DNA of 45,903 nt from Azolla pinnata (taxonomy: Eukaryota; Streptophyta; Polypodiopsida; Salviniales; Salviniaceae): assembly GCA_037176905.1 (NCBI GenBank), contig JBBBWG010031309.1:1-45903 (forward strand), written 5' to 3'. Position 1 is the stretch's first letter; the number at the start of each line of letters is the position of its first letter. Under the pieces are notes generated by a model. The model was not told the DNA's origin. It saw only the letters and a program-made list of their open reading frames with translations, and did no database searches. The position numbers and the translations under genes were made by a program. This document shows positions 36,801 through 45,903 of this stretch, in pieces.

Positions 36801-38373
36801 CACCATCACCTTGCACAAAGATTTTTTATGTGTGTTTTCCTTGAAGGAAACCTATATTTTTACCATTTTTTTCTTATCTGATGGATCCTCTGAACATTAT
36901 TATTTGTAAATTGCAAGACATTTTTGGCAATATAGTATAGTTTCACCTGGAAATTCTTTGCTAAATTAGGAAATATAAGCATAAAATGTTTATGCAATGA
37001 TTTTTCGTTTGTATCTCATCTTTGTAAAAATAATAAGGCATCTTTTTGAGGCGAAGCGTCGTATCTTAGATTCTTCTTCTTTAGATAGAAAAAGGGTAAT
37101 GTTAGTGCCACTTCAGATAATATGAAGTGTTGGAAACGTTTGGTTCAATTCCTTAATTGCACAACTGCTTTGAAGCGCTAGCCTGTAAGGTATGAAACTA
37201 TTTGCATTATGTGACAGACATACAGTGAGCAAAGCATAATTGCAAGGGATTACTAAACATTCATTTTCATATGGAGAAGCTTCATGCAGACAAATAAATA
37301 AATCATATCATTTCTTACAGAGTCGTCCTTTTTAAGCCACATTAAAGAGAATTGGGAGGAAATATTGTTATCAATTGTTTTATTTGGCTGATTATTTTAT
37401 TGGTAACATGGATAAAATGCTTGTGCAGACTGATTGGGAAGGTGGGTTTTTTCCCATTGCTATTCATTTCAGCGAAGACTACCCAAGCAAACCTCCAAAA
37501 TGCAAGTTTCCACAGGGTTTTTTTCATCCCAATGTGTATCCCTCTGGGACAGTGTGCCTATCAATCCTCAATGAAGATTCTGTAAGCAATCACATTGAAA
37601 ACAGATTTTGGAATGCTAAATAAACATTCAGCATTTCTTGTAATAGATGCTTGTCAGAATATAATTTGCAACATGATGAAAGACAGTCTCGAGTTTGACA
37701 CTCTTTACTTCCAAGATTCTCACTTTCCTAATGGTTTTTATGATTCCGAACGGGTCTGTTATTACAGGGATGGAGACCAGCTATCACTGTGAAACAAATT
37801 CTTGTTGGGATTCAGGATCTGTTAGATGCACCGAATCCTGCTGATCCTGCCCAGACAGAAGCCTACCAGCTTTTCATTCAGGTGAGGATTGGTTAAAGTA
37901 GGAAAAATCTCCTTCTAACTACTTATGAGTTTCTCTTTTAGTTTCTTGAATGCGTTCACTTTCCATTATCTCCTAGAAATGCCCCAATCCTTGAAAGATA
38001 AAAAAGAAAGGGACCCAGATAATGATAATTCTGCACATATAGCACTCGTAATTACTTGAGATGTGGTGATTGAAGGTATTTCGGAAATGATGACAACTTA
38101 TGGGCATTAGGGGAAGAAAGAAAGGTTTGAGGGCATTGGAAGGCATTCGCCTTCATTAATTAATGAAGAGTGTGTTCATGTCAACCCTTCAAGAAGTTTG
38201 CTATTATGGCTGCAGCTCAATTTTAAGGAATCTTGTTAGTTTCATTTCGGTTGGATGCAAACTCAGGCATTTGATTCTAACAAAGCCGTTTCTTTCTGAT
38301 CTGAATTCAGGATCCCGCTGAGTACAAGAAGAGAGTGAAACAGCAAGCGAAGCTTTACCCCCCTCCTGTTTGA
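33854..38373 (+). CDS. SCE1: SUMO-conjugating enzyme SCE1 (UBC9), 5 exons
   Basis: This E2 enzyme accepts SUMO from the SAE1/SAE2 activating enzyme as a thioester and passes it to target lysines, mainly in the nucleus. Exons: 33854-33922, 34506-34589, 37429-37581, 37768-37881 and 38311-38373. All junctions are phase 0, giving 160 aa, the standard plant length. The start [20 protein letters not shown], the HPN motif (residues 84-86), catalytic Cys94 in PSGTVCLS, and [18 protein letters not shown] are all present. Exon 2 ([13 protein letters not shown], then [15 protein letters not shown]) and the PIAIHF segment differ somewhat from the SCE1 proteins I remember, but no key residue is missing. 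Intron 2 is 2.8 kb, far larger than the others. The promoter side carries telomere-type repeats and a (GAC)n leader. It is divergent from ECD. Confidence 0.96.
34590..37428 (+). other. SCE1 intron 2, 2.8 kb, with local repeats
   Basis: The sequence is AT-rich with no coding exon I can support. Near 35930-36300 the words CCTTGTTGGCCATTTTGG, AAGGCTAGATTATT and TTGTGAATA recur two or three times with TTTC-rich spacers, a small imperfect tandem repeat. Part of 35240-35880 has an unusual, less AT-rich composition and may be an old insertion, but I do not recognise it. Confidence 0.5.
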
Positions 38374-38456
38374 AAAAGGTTTTACAAGCTTTCTTGAACT
38401 TTCTAAGGATTCTATACTCTCATTTGGTAATACCATTTGTACTGTGTTGACCTTGT

Positions 38457-38482
38457 AATATATATATATATATATATATATC
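38457..38482. repeat. (TA)n microsatellite in the SCE1 3' flank
   Basis: About 12 TA units lie roughly 85 bp after the SCE1 stop codon, probably in the 3' UTR. An AATAAA at about 38528 could be the poly(A) signal. Confidence 0.75.
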
Positions 38483-38539
38483 TATATCTATATAGTTATT
38501 TATCATGTATTCAGAACCATACAAAAAAATAAAGCTAGA

Positions 38540-40524
38540 GCAACAAAATCATCTTTTCACAAAGTACGCATGCATCAGAGAGTGTTTTCTTTTACTAGAG
38601 CTTTTGCATTACAATGGCATATTTGAGGAGTGCACTGGAATAGTTGCTCTTTTCATGCTACATCTAGCAAACCCATGTAGACTGCTCTAAGCGATTTGTG
38701 TAACCATGTATAGTTTTCTTTGCAAGGACAGACATGGTTGGTTGATAATTGTGTTAAATGACATACAATTCCTATTGTTACAATGATCTAGTCAGGCATT
38801 GTCGATATGTTGAGCTGTATTAAATCATGCCAAAAACACAATATAACAGATCATGCAATAACACCCGAGCAAATCTGTTGTATCACATGGCTCATCATGA
38901 TTCACATGGTTGCTAATATAGTCAATAGGAGCAAACCAAGGAGCCAACAATCTAGGTACTAATACAAAATATGTCATGTCATTAGGCACACATCATCAAA
39001 TAATGTTTGTCTTGGTTGGTTGTGGAAAGGTTCATGATTAGGGTTTTCCCCTTCGATGCGTCTGGGTTGTTGGTCTTATGTTGTACAGTGGTCTGAAGTC
39101 ATGTTTGTTATGCTCGATGAATGAAGTATTCATTGGAGATATGTGCATATTCCTTTTGTAACGTCGTGAGCCATCATCAAATTACTTTATACTGCATCCT
39201 CAATCACCGCCCGTTACTGTTACTGTAAATTGATTGAAATCATTGAACTGCAATCAATCAATTTTTATGCTCGGTTGGTTGCGAGAAGCTGCCATTACGA
39301 TAGACAGTTGGGCGAAAAAGGAGGAAGCAAACAATGACTATTGAGATGTTGCAATGCTGTTGATTTTATCAACTACACAGGAATTTCTTCAAAACTCAAG
39401 AAAACCTATCAAACATAGCCCCTTCAAACTTGATCAAAGTTGCTATAATCATGACATGCAACGTCGCTAATCAGCAAAGCTCAATCTATAACTTGCATCA
39501 GTGGCAATCATCCATGCCTAAAAATAGATTCATTCCCATGGACCTTCGAACATGAACACACTACATACATATGTCAGTCCCATAACTCCCTTCAGATTCT
39601 CTCAGAATTGAGCTTCACAATGGCTTCAAAATTAAACGCAAAAATCACGGCCTTTCCATTCGTTCCACTGTCATTTGCCAGTAATCATCCCAATAGATAG
39701 TACATACGCAAAAAACATGGAATACAAGAAAATGGGAAAACCGATGTTAGATCATCTAATATTCTTCAACAATGTTCCATCCTATCACTAAGACTTCTAA
39801 TTCCGAATGCAAGATTTGATCCTGTATGACAGTACCACTATAGCAGCCAATTCTAATGGGTTTCGATACCAATCAAAATGAAAAACATTTTGCTCCAATA
39901 GAAATTTGAGCAAAGTTCTAACACATCAAAGACCATAAACATTAGCACAGCTTCAATCCATGGCCTTGAGTTTTTATGGATCAGCTGGTGACAAAGGACT
40001 TGTGTATATCATAAAAACAAAGACCAAGAAAGAAAAACCCTAATCTTTGTCAGAAGAAAGTTGCAGTTCCCAGACTCCCATTGAAATTAAGCATAGCAAA
40101 CCAGAAGAAAATGGGGATTTCAAGCTTCCGGTCAGTGCATGGAAGTAAATGAACAGGAAATTTTAGATCTTTAGAGTTAAAATCTGGAAGCATACACATA
40201 CATCTCTTTTACGCTTCCGTTCCAGACTTCTTGATCAAAATCTGATAAAGGAAGAACTCAGTTTTGAAAAGAAGGGATCGAATATGAAGCTCATAACAAA
40301 AATGTTGCAGCGAAGTCCTAAGAAATTGATCAGAAACTGCACAAAGTAGCGATTCTGTGTTTCTTGTAGGTAAGTAGCATAAGGCGATGGAGACAATCAG
40401 AATTAGAACGGATCTGGGGAAGAAAAGCGAGGGCATCCAGATCTACCTAATCTTTGGGAAAGAAAGGAATCCGGATCCGCCAGGACTGTATTATGAAAGA
40501 AAGGATCCAAATCGAAGCCAGCTA
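38540..40524. other. intergenic region between convergent SCE1 and OSTC
   Basis: No gene is supported on either strand. The right-hand few hundred bases are expected to be OSTC 3' UTR. Sequence is AT-rich and without marked repeats. Confidence 0.5.
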
Positions 40525-41058
40525 CTAGCGAAGGTACCCGGGGATTTTGATGCGGACGAAGAGGATAGACATGAAGTAGGAGAGGGCGACGAGGGAGGCG
40601 GAGGCGGCCAGGAAGGCGAGGCGGAGCTTGGGAGGCCGGTGGTCATGGACATGTTGCGGCCTGTTGCTGCCGTCAGAGGAGGAGGAAGACGCGGGGGAGA
40701 TGGAGAGGTCGAGGAGGATGAAGCCGAGGCCGCCGAGGAGGAAGAAGAAGGCGGAGGAGAGGCCCTCGATGATGTACTGGCCATTGATGCGGCCGGGGAG
40801 GAAGACGACGGGGCGAACGGCACCAGTGTGGGGGTCCTGCCTGCTGCCGATGCCGGGGGGCTCCACGATCACATCGTAGACGAAGCCGGAGACGACCATG
40901 AAGTAGGAGGCGAGGGCGATGGCGAGGACGAGCATGGGGGAAGGGAGGGCGATGGAGGAGGGGAGGAGCTTGAGGCGGAGCTTGGGGGGGCGGAGGGCGG
41001 AGTAGGGGAGGAGCTCCAGGGCGAGAGCAAAGGGATCCCGCAGCAACATCGTCGCCAT
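40525..41058 (-). CDS. OSTC: oligosaccharyltransferase complex subunit OSTC (DC2), intronless
   Basis: The 177-aa protein is a small subunit of the ER oligosaccharyltransferase that couples N-glycosylation to the translocon. Start MATMLLRDPF at 41058; a longer open frame upstream reads repeat and leader sequence and is not used. Family signatures are YDVIVEPPGIGS, RPVVFLPGRINGQYIIEGL, GGLGFILLD and the C-terminal RIKIPGYLR. Three membrane segments are seen: about 37-60, 95-117 and 147-168. The human protein is 149 aa; the extra length is partly an N-terminal stretch and a Ser/His-rich loop (residues about 120-143, SSSSSDGSNRPQHVHDH) between segments 2 and 3. Plant copies are often intronless, and no internal splice sites are needed. 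The GC-rich sequence gives a 253-aa Glu/Gly-rich frame on the other strand, which is a shadow. Confidence 0.92.
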   Translation of the reverse strand: MATMLLRDPFALALELLPYSALRPPKLRLKLLPSSIALPSPMLVLAIALASYFMVVSGFVYDVIVEPPGIGSRQDPHTGAVRPVVFLPGRINGQYIIEGLSSAFFFLLGGLGFILLDLSISPASSSSSDGSNRPQHVHDHRPPKLRLAFLAASASLVALSYFMSILFVRIKIPGYLR

Positions 41059-41145
41059 CGCCAACGACCTGTTGCTGCAGCGCTGAACCTGTTTCTGAGA
41101 GATCTGCAGAGAAGCTGCCTTCTTGTTCTCAGGTCTCTCTCTCTC

Positions 41146-41219
41146 TGAAGAAGAAGAAGAAGAAAGAATAGGAAGAAGAGGAAGAAGAAAGAAGAAGAGG
41201 AAGAAGAAAGAAGAAGAAA
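41146..41219 (-). repeat. GAAGAA/TTCTTC-rich OSTC leader
   Basis: On the coding (minus) strand this is a CTT/TTC-rich pyrimidine tract about 90-160 bp before the OSTC start codon, typical of a plant 5' UTR. It explains the Phe/Leu/Ser-rich frame in this area. Confidence 0.7.
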
Positions 41220-41264
41220 CCCCAAGTTCAAATCCCAGATGGGTCATATACTGGCCAATCTGGT

Positions 41265-41998
41265 AACAAGTGAGAGGCCATGGAGATTCCAGATTCTGGT
41301 GACCCTGGAATCTTTTCGGAGTGGCAGTTGCCCGAATCAAGTGCGAGGTCGAGAGATTCCGGTGGCAATTAACAAGTGAGAGGCCATGAAGATTCCAGAT
41401 TTCGGTGGGCCTGGAATCGTTTCGGAGTGGTAGCTGCTCGAATCAAGTGCGAGGTCGAGAGATTCCGGTAGCAAATGACAAGTGAGAGGCCACGGAGATT
41501 CCAGATTTTGATGAGCCTGGAATCGTTTCGGAGTGGCAGCTACTCGAATCAAGTGCGAGGTCGAGAGATTCTGGTAGCAAATAACAAGTGAGAGGCCACG
41601 GAGATTCCTGATTTTGGTGGGCCTGGAATCGTTTCGGAGTGGCAGCTGCTCGAATCAAGTGCGAGGTCTCGAGAGATTCTGGTACCAAATAACAAGTGAG
41701 GGGCCATGGAGATTCCGAATTTTGATGAGCCGGGAATCATTTCGGAGTGGTAGCTGCTCGAATCAGTGCAAGGCCGAGATTCTGGTAGCAAATAACAAGT
41801 GAGAGGCCACGAAGATTCCAAATTTTGAGGAGCCTGGAATTGTTTCAGAATGGCAGCTGCTCGAATCAGTGCGAGGTCTCGAGAGATTCTGGTACCAAAT
41901 AACAAGTGAGGGGCCATGGAGATTCTGGATTTTGGTGAGCCTGGAACCGTTTCGGAGTGGCAGCTGCTGGAATCAGTGCGAGGCCGAGATTTCTGGAC
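41265..41998. repeat. ~106-bp tandem repeat, 7 units, upstream of OSTC
   Basis: Units begin AACAAGTGAGAGGCCA and contain GAGATTCCAGATT, CTGGAATCGTTTCGGAGTGG, CAGCTGCTCGAATCA and GTGCGAGGTCGAGAGATT. Starts are at 41265, 41371, 41477, 41583, 41691, 41794 and 41901, so spacing is 106, 106, 106, 108, 103 and 107 bp. Copies are clearly alike with scattered substitutions. The period is not a multiple of three, so the reading frame rotates between copies and none is called coding. The array begins about 200 bp upstream of the OSTC start codon. Confidence 0.95.
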
Positions 41999-41999
41999 T

Positions 42000-42803
42000 T
42001 GCAGAGTCGGAATCTATATCCCTCTCTCTTGTTACAAATCTCGTCTCTGAGTCATATGCAGCTCGATTCGACATCTACTAATTGTAGACCGCGAGCAGCA
42101 TGATGGCGTGCGTTCCAAGCACAATTACAAGGAAAAACATTTCGATACCTATTCGATCTATCATTGTCGTTCTTAACTGCAGACGTTATTTCTCCTTAGC
42201 AAGTCGGGGCGCTTCATCCGAGAAGCAATTTATTCTCAATTGCAAATGTCTTCTCTTGTTAGCAAGCAAGTCGAGCACTTGATCGAAGAAGTGATTAAAA
42301 GACTGTTGTGGCTAAGTAGGATGATTAATTAAGCCCGATTAAGGAGCTTAATCCCACCTACAATTGCACAAAACCCTCCTCCACCAACAGCTTTGTGCTC
42401 CGAGAGCCACGATCCTTGCACGAATCCCCGTTTCCAGATTCAGATGGTTTTCCACCATAATATGTCATCTTAAACCAGAGAAGCTATCCACCATTGCCAT
42501 AGAAAAATTTGGATATACACAGTTGCTTATGATTCAATTGACAGCTTTTGTCAGTAATATTGTCTACTTCCAAAATTTACCAGAACTGTATGGATTAAGA
42601 TATGGTAGCCCTGCTACCATTGAAACCTCAATTTTATACCCATGGCACATTTTTGCACATACATATGCTGCTTTCAACCCCCCCAACAAGCACTTCTCCC
42701 CTCTTCTATGTACATCCTAACAAGCACTTCTCCTTTTACGCCCCCGTTTTCGGCGGGTTTTTAACCTTACAACAACAGTTTTTGTTTTACAAACATCTTC
42801 CCG
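42000..42803. other. intergenic, between MBD gene 3' end and OSTC repeat array
   Basis: The longest frame (about 118 aa at 42364-42720, plus strand) has no family resemblance and no partner exons. No gene is supported. The right end is presumably the MBD gene 3' UTR. Confidence 0.5.
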
Positions 42804-45631
42804 CTATGACGGAGCGGAAGCTCGCCGGCACAGCTTTTGCCCAAGTGAGATAAGCAGCTCTCTCTCCTGCTTCAGGGTCAACTTCGCAATCTTTCTCACA
42901 GGTGGAGCCCTGTTTCCAAGCAATGGTTTCGGGCACGATTCTTTCTCCGAAGCATTCTCCACAACCTTCAGAAATGACCAGCTCCCATTGGCCTTTGGGA
43001 ACGATCGGATGGTCACAGTTCCGCACTGCTCGCCTTCATTGCCAGCATCTTGAGTTTTGCTCTGCTCTTCCGAGCTTCGATGGTTTGCATGCGTCTCCTT
43101 CGCATCCTCCGAGGTTTCTTTCGCTTCTTCTCTTTTCCACTGCTCTGTCTTGCTTCGACTCCGCATCGATCTGCATTCCGAAGATATGTGCCCTGTCGCC
43201 GATCCCTGCGACGACTTATGCGACGGCCTTCGCCTCTTACTTCGCGATCCTGGAACATGGTTTTAGGAGAAACAAACAGTGGATTAGCTTCTCTGCCCGG
43301 TGAGAAACAATATTCACAAAGAACCCGTCAGTATGTGCAGATAACCAACTAAACAAACCTGGTTCATTGCTTGATTTATGCAGATTCTGATCCTCTTTGC
43401 TACAGTTATGGTGAGACTTCATCAGAACACCTAATTGACATGGTTCCATTGCTACATTAGCACCACTCATTTGCTCGTCCTGCAGAACATCTTGCTCTTG
43501 CTTTACTGAAATCCTTTCCAGATTGGCGCAAGATGAGCCCACAGTATTAGGGCTCACATCAAGGAACAAGCTCGCGCACTCGGTATAATCATTCCTGTAG
43601 GGGAATCTCCCACTCTCCACCATCTCGGCAGCTGAATCTTTCCTATATGGGAAATTCCCCCCGGCCTCAGCTGAATATTTCGCATGAGGGAATCTTGCAC
43701 TTTCCAGTGAATCCTTTGTGAAATCTTGGTTCGGCAATGATGATGCCGACATGGGATCCAATGAAAGCTCAACAAATGGAATTTGGGATTTATATTTACA
43801 CCCATGCCCTGTCTCTAGAAAGCTTGCAACCTCGTTCCTTGACCTGAACCGACGGCCTGTGATCGGATCCTTATAGTACTGCCCAAACAAACCAGCATTT
43901 TCAAAATTTAAAGAACTGTGAATCAATGGAAATCTGCATTTCTTCTTTAGAAGATGGAAAGATCCAAATGAATATTTCATTGGCTGAGGAAAGGGACTGA
44001 AGCTGACAACATTTCTTCTTCACAAGATAAAAAATCTAAACATTTTATGATTCAGAAAAGAGACCTAACTACATTCAACCTTGGGGTGTTTGTGAGGGGG
44101 AAAACACTGGAACAACACACTTCACGAATGTTTTGCTAGGAGTATCTAGAAAATTATTATTTAAAAATTTTAGGGAATTTTTGACAAATACCCAGAAGCT
44201 AATGAGGCACCAAAAGCTAATGAGGCATCTTGGTGTTTCTTTTCATATTTTTAAACGGGTTTTGGTATATATTTTTACCTTATCTTTTGTGCCAGCAGTG
44301 CTTCCAGCTTTCCGAATCTTGAGCTCAGTTATCCACCCTGGAGGAAGCCAATCAGGCGAATCGATGACCTTCACGGGAGTCTCAGGCATATTATTTGACA
44401 CAACCAGTTCTGATGTTCTACCACTATTGCATGGGCTCTCCCCACTCTCCCGCAATGAGTCGGGCCCATGATTTTGTTCATGGTTTTGCTCCATACACAT
44501 CGACGAATCTTCGTAAAGCTCCTCGCCCCAGCAAGGAAAAGGCTGCGAGTTGAGATCAAGATGTAGCAGAGGCTTACTCAGATTCTCCCCATTCATTATT
44601 GCATGCCCCCAAGAGCTGTTGGAACAGATATCTTCGTGAACAAAATGATCGACCGGAACAACATCAGACTGCCCAAAAGCTCCATAAGAGGAACTCGCCT
44701 CCATAAGTGGTGCAAATGGTAGAAATGGGCCATGGGAAGGGCGCTTACAGGAACGTCTTCGGGAGCCTCTATGAGGAGAAGAGAGTCTCTGGAGTCCATG
44801 CTCTACCTGCGTAGTACCGAAGGAACTCCCACTATCGTGGTTTTGCATGAGGCTTCGATCTGAGCTCAAGGGAGCGTCGTTCACACAATGGTCGTTGAGG
44901 TTCGGGATAGCATAACCAACACAATGATCGTTGAGGTTCGGGATAGCATCATTCGTGGTTCGATGGTTAAGGTTAGGGATAGCACTGTTAATGCATTGAT
45001 CTCTCAGATCAGACATACCATCTGTGACCCTCAGGTTCTGTGTAGCATCATTGGCATACCGAAGTCGAAGGTCCGCGACAGCGTCTTTGGTACATCGATC
45101 GCGCGCATTCGAGACAGCACCATTATTAGCACATCGATCTTGCGCATTCGAGACAGCGCCATTATTAGCGCATCGATCTCTCAGGTTCGGCACGGTGCCA
45201 TTGAGTCCTTGGTAATTCGGATTCGGGAGAGCACTGATGCTATATTGATCTAGAGGTTTAGCGAAAGCAGCGCTGGCACCGAGCATGGGAGCAAAGACCT
45301 GCAGATTCCTCGAGCTCTCATGCCCGAACATGTTCTGGAAGAGCTCGAGCCAGCCTCCTTTCTTAGGGCAAGACGCGGTGTTCAACACGCCATGATGCAA
45401 CAATGGTGAAGCAGAGGCAGCGGAGGAGAAGGAAGCAGTGGCAGCAGCAACAGCGGCAGAAGCAGCTGGCAATGATGACGATGGTGGCGCATCATGAAGA
45501 AAATCCACATTCAGATCAATGAGAGGCACTTCATTGAGATCGAAGGCGTGCTTGTTGAGGTCGATATGTCTTTCCATGAGGCTAAATCCGGAATCAACAC
45601 AGTCTTTTCGGATCGGAAGATCTATAGCCAT
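42804..45631 (-). CDS. methyl-CpG-binding domain protein with EAR-type motifs, 3 exons
   Basis: Exons in transcription order: 45631-44279, 43878-43359 and 43249-42804, giving about 772 aa. The methyl-CpG-binding domain (about residues 425-480) spans the first intron: DWLPPGWITELKIRKAGSTA, then GTKDK, then YYKDPITGRRFRSRNEV. Such proteins bind methylated DNA or act in chromatin; the binding residues cannot be judged without alignment. Visible features are DLNEVP (31-36), DLN (39-41), LLHLDLNSQP (355-364), a repeat region (about 144-252), a basic RRRSCKRP (291-298), and a C-terminal part rich in Arg, Lys and Ser (exon 3 begins SRSKRRRPSHK). The relation to a particular Arabidopsis MBD member is not certain; MBD13-like is only a guess. 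The start could also be the second Met at residue 19. The last exon's end is the least supported part. Confidence 0.82.
44876..45202 (-). repeat. 36/39-bp coding repeat in the MBD gene
   Basis: Nine units of 12 or 13 residues follow the pattern [DN]-A/G-[IV]-P/S-N-[LA]-[NRQ]-D-[RH]-C-[AV]-N, for example DAIPNLNDHCVG. They lie at residues about 144-252. On the plus strand GTTGAGGTTCGGGATAGCAT recurs with 36-bp spacing at 44894 and 44930. All steps are multiples of three, so the frame is kept. The region is outside the methyl-binding domain. Confidence 0.9.
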
Positions 45632-45820
45632 GAACAGGAGGCAATTCGGCGATTCTCATCCACTGGCAGAGCCTTGTTCCTTTTCTTTCTTCGATGAGGG
45701 AGGGGGAAAGTGAGCTCTCGGATTCACTCAGGAAGCTCTCAAATCCAAATCTTCAGGGATATCCGAATCCTTCCTGTTTGCACCTTCTGTAAGTTCACAC
45801 AAGTACCAGAATCCTTCCTG

Positions 45821-45826
<6 letters not shown>

Positions 45827-45903
<77 letters not shown>
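45827..45903. repeat. (CT)n microsatellite at the window edge
   Basis: At least 35 CT units run to the end of the window with one CC interruption near 45880. Just before it, AATCCTTCCTGTTTGCA occurs twice (about 45765 and 45811), a short direct repeat. It is about 200 bp upstream of the MBD start codon, in the expected promoter/5' UTR (GA-rich on the gene strand). Confidence 0.9.

Noticed and set aside
40387-41148. 253-aa Glu/Gly-rich frame on the plus strand
   Set aside because: It is the antisense of the GC-rich OSTC coding sequence, which has clear family motifs on the minus strand.
41549-41917. Repetitive 122-aa frame upstream of OSTC
   Set aside because: It is generated by the 106-bp array, whose period is not a multiple of three; neighbouring copies use different frames.

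Overview
The window looks like nuclear DNA of a flowering plant. Genes have many short exons with GT-AG introns, intergenic DNA is AT-rich, Arabidopsis-type telomere units (CCCTAAA) occur internally, and microsatellites are frequent. Every recognisable protein is a eukaryotic nuclear or ER protein with a known plant relative. I cannot assign a family, and monocot versus dicot is not settled by what I can see. All gene models below were assembled by hand from reading frames, splice sites and remembered family sequences.

Layout. 1-6.85 kb is gene-poor. It holds simple repeats, a 48-bp tandem repeat, a frameshifted hAT-transposase relic (about 2.9-3.64 kb), short degenerate repeats, and a ~120-bp degenerate array that runs up to the first gene. 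6857-20328 (+) is a complete 28-exon BTAF1/MOT1 gene (TBP-removing Swi2/Snf2 ATPase, 2487 aa as modelled). One 1.9-kb exon carries several in-frame coding tandem repeats. 20.3-24.5 kb has no gene I can see. 24491-24862 (-) is a two-exon gene for a 50-aa single-pass membrane protein of unknown function, with a ~750-bp alternating purine-pyrimidine array directly upstream. 26377-31603 (-) is a five-exon ecdysoneless (ECD/SGT1-like) gene. Its divergent partner at 33854-38373 (+) is SCE1, the SUMO E2 enzyme. The ~2.25 kb between their start codons holds a 28-copy minisatellite and an internal telomere-repeat block. 40525-41058 (-) is an intronless OSTC (oligosaccharyltransferase subunit) gene preceded by seven ~106-bp repeats. 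42804-45631 (-) is a three-exon methyl-CpG-binding-domain protein with EAR-type (DLNxxP) motifs and a 36/39-bp coding repeat, preceded by a long CT tract.

How the genes relate. There is no operon-like logic. BTAF1, ECD and the MBD protein act in transcription or chromatin, SCE1 in SUMO conjugation, and OSTC in ER N-glycosylation. What unifies the window is tandem repetition: all six genes have a tandem repeat inside the coding sequence or in the likely promoter/5' UTR. The strongest points for follow-up are the BTAF1 repeat exon (with a near-perfect internal splice donor that could make an in-frame exitron), the 50-aa gene with its Z-DNA-prone upstream array, the repeat-filled divergent ECD/SCE1 promoter, and the EAR-motif MBD protein.
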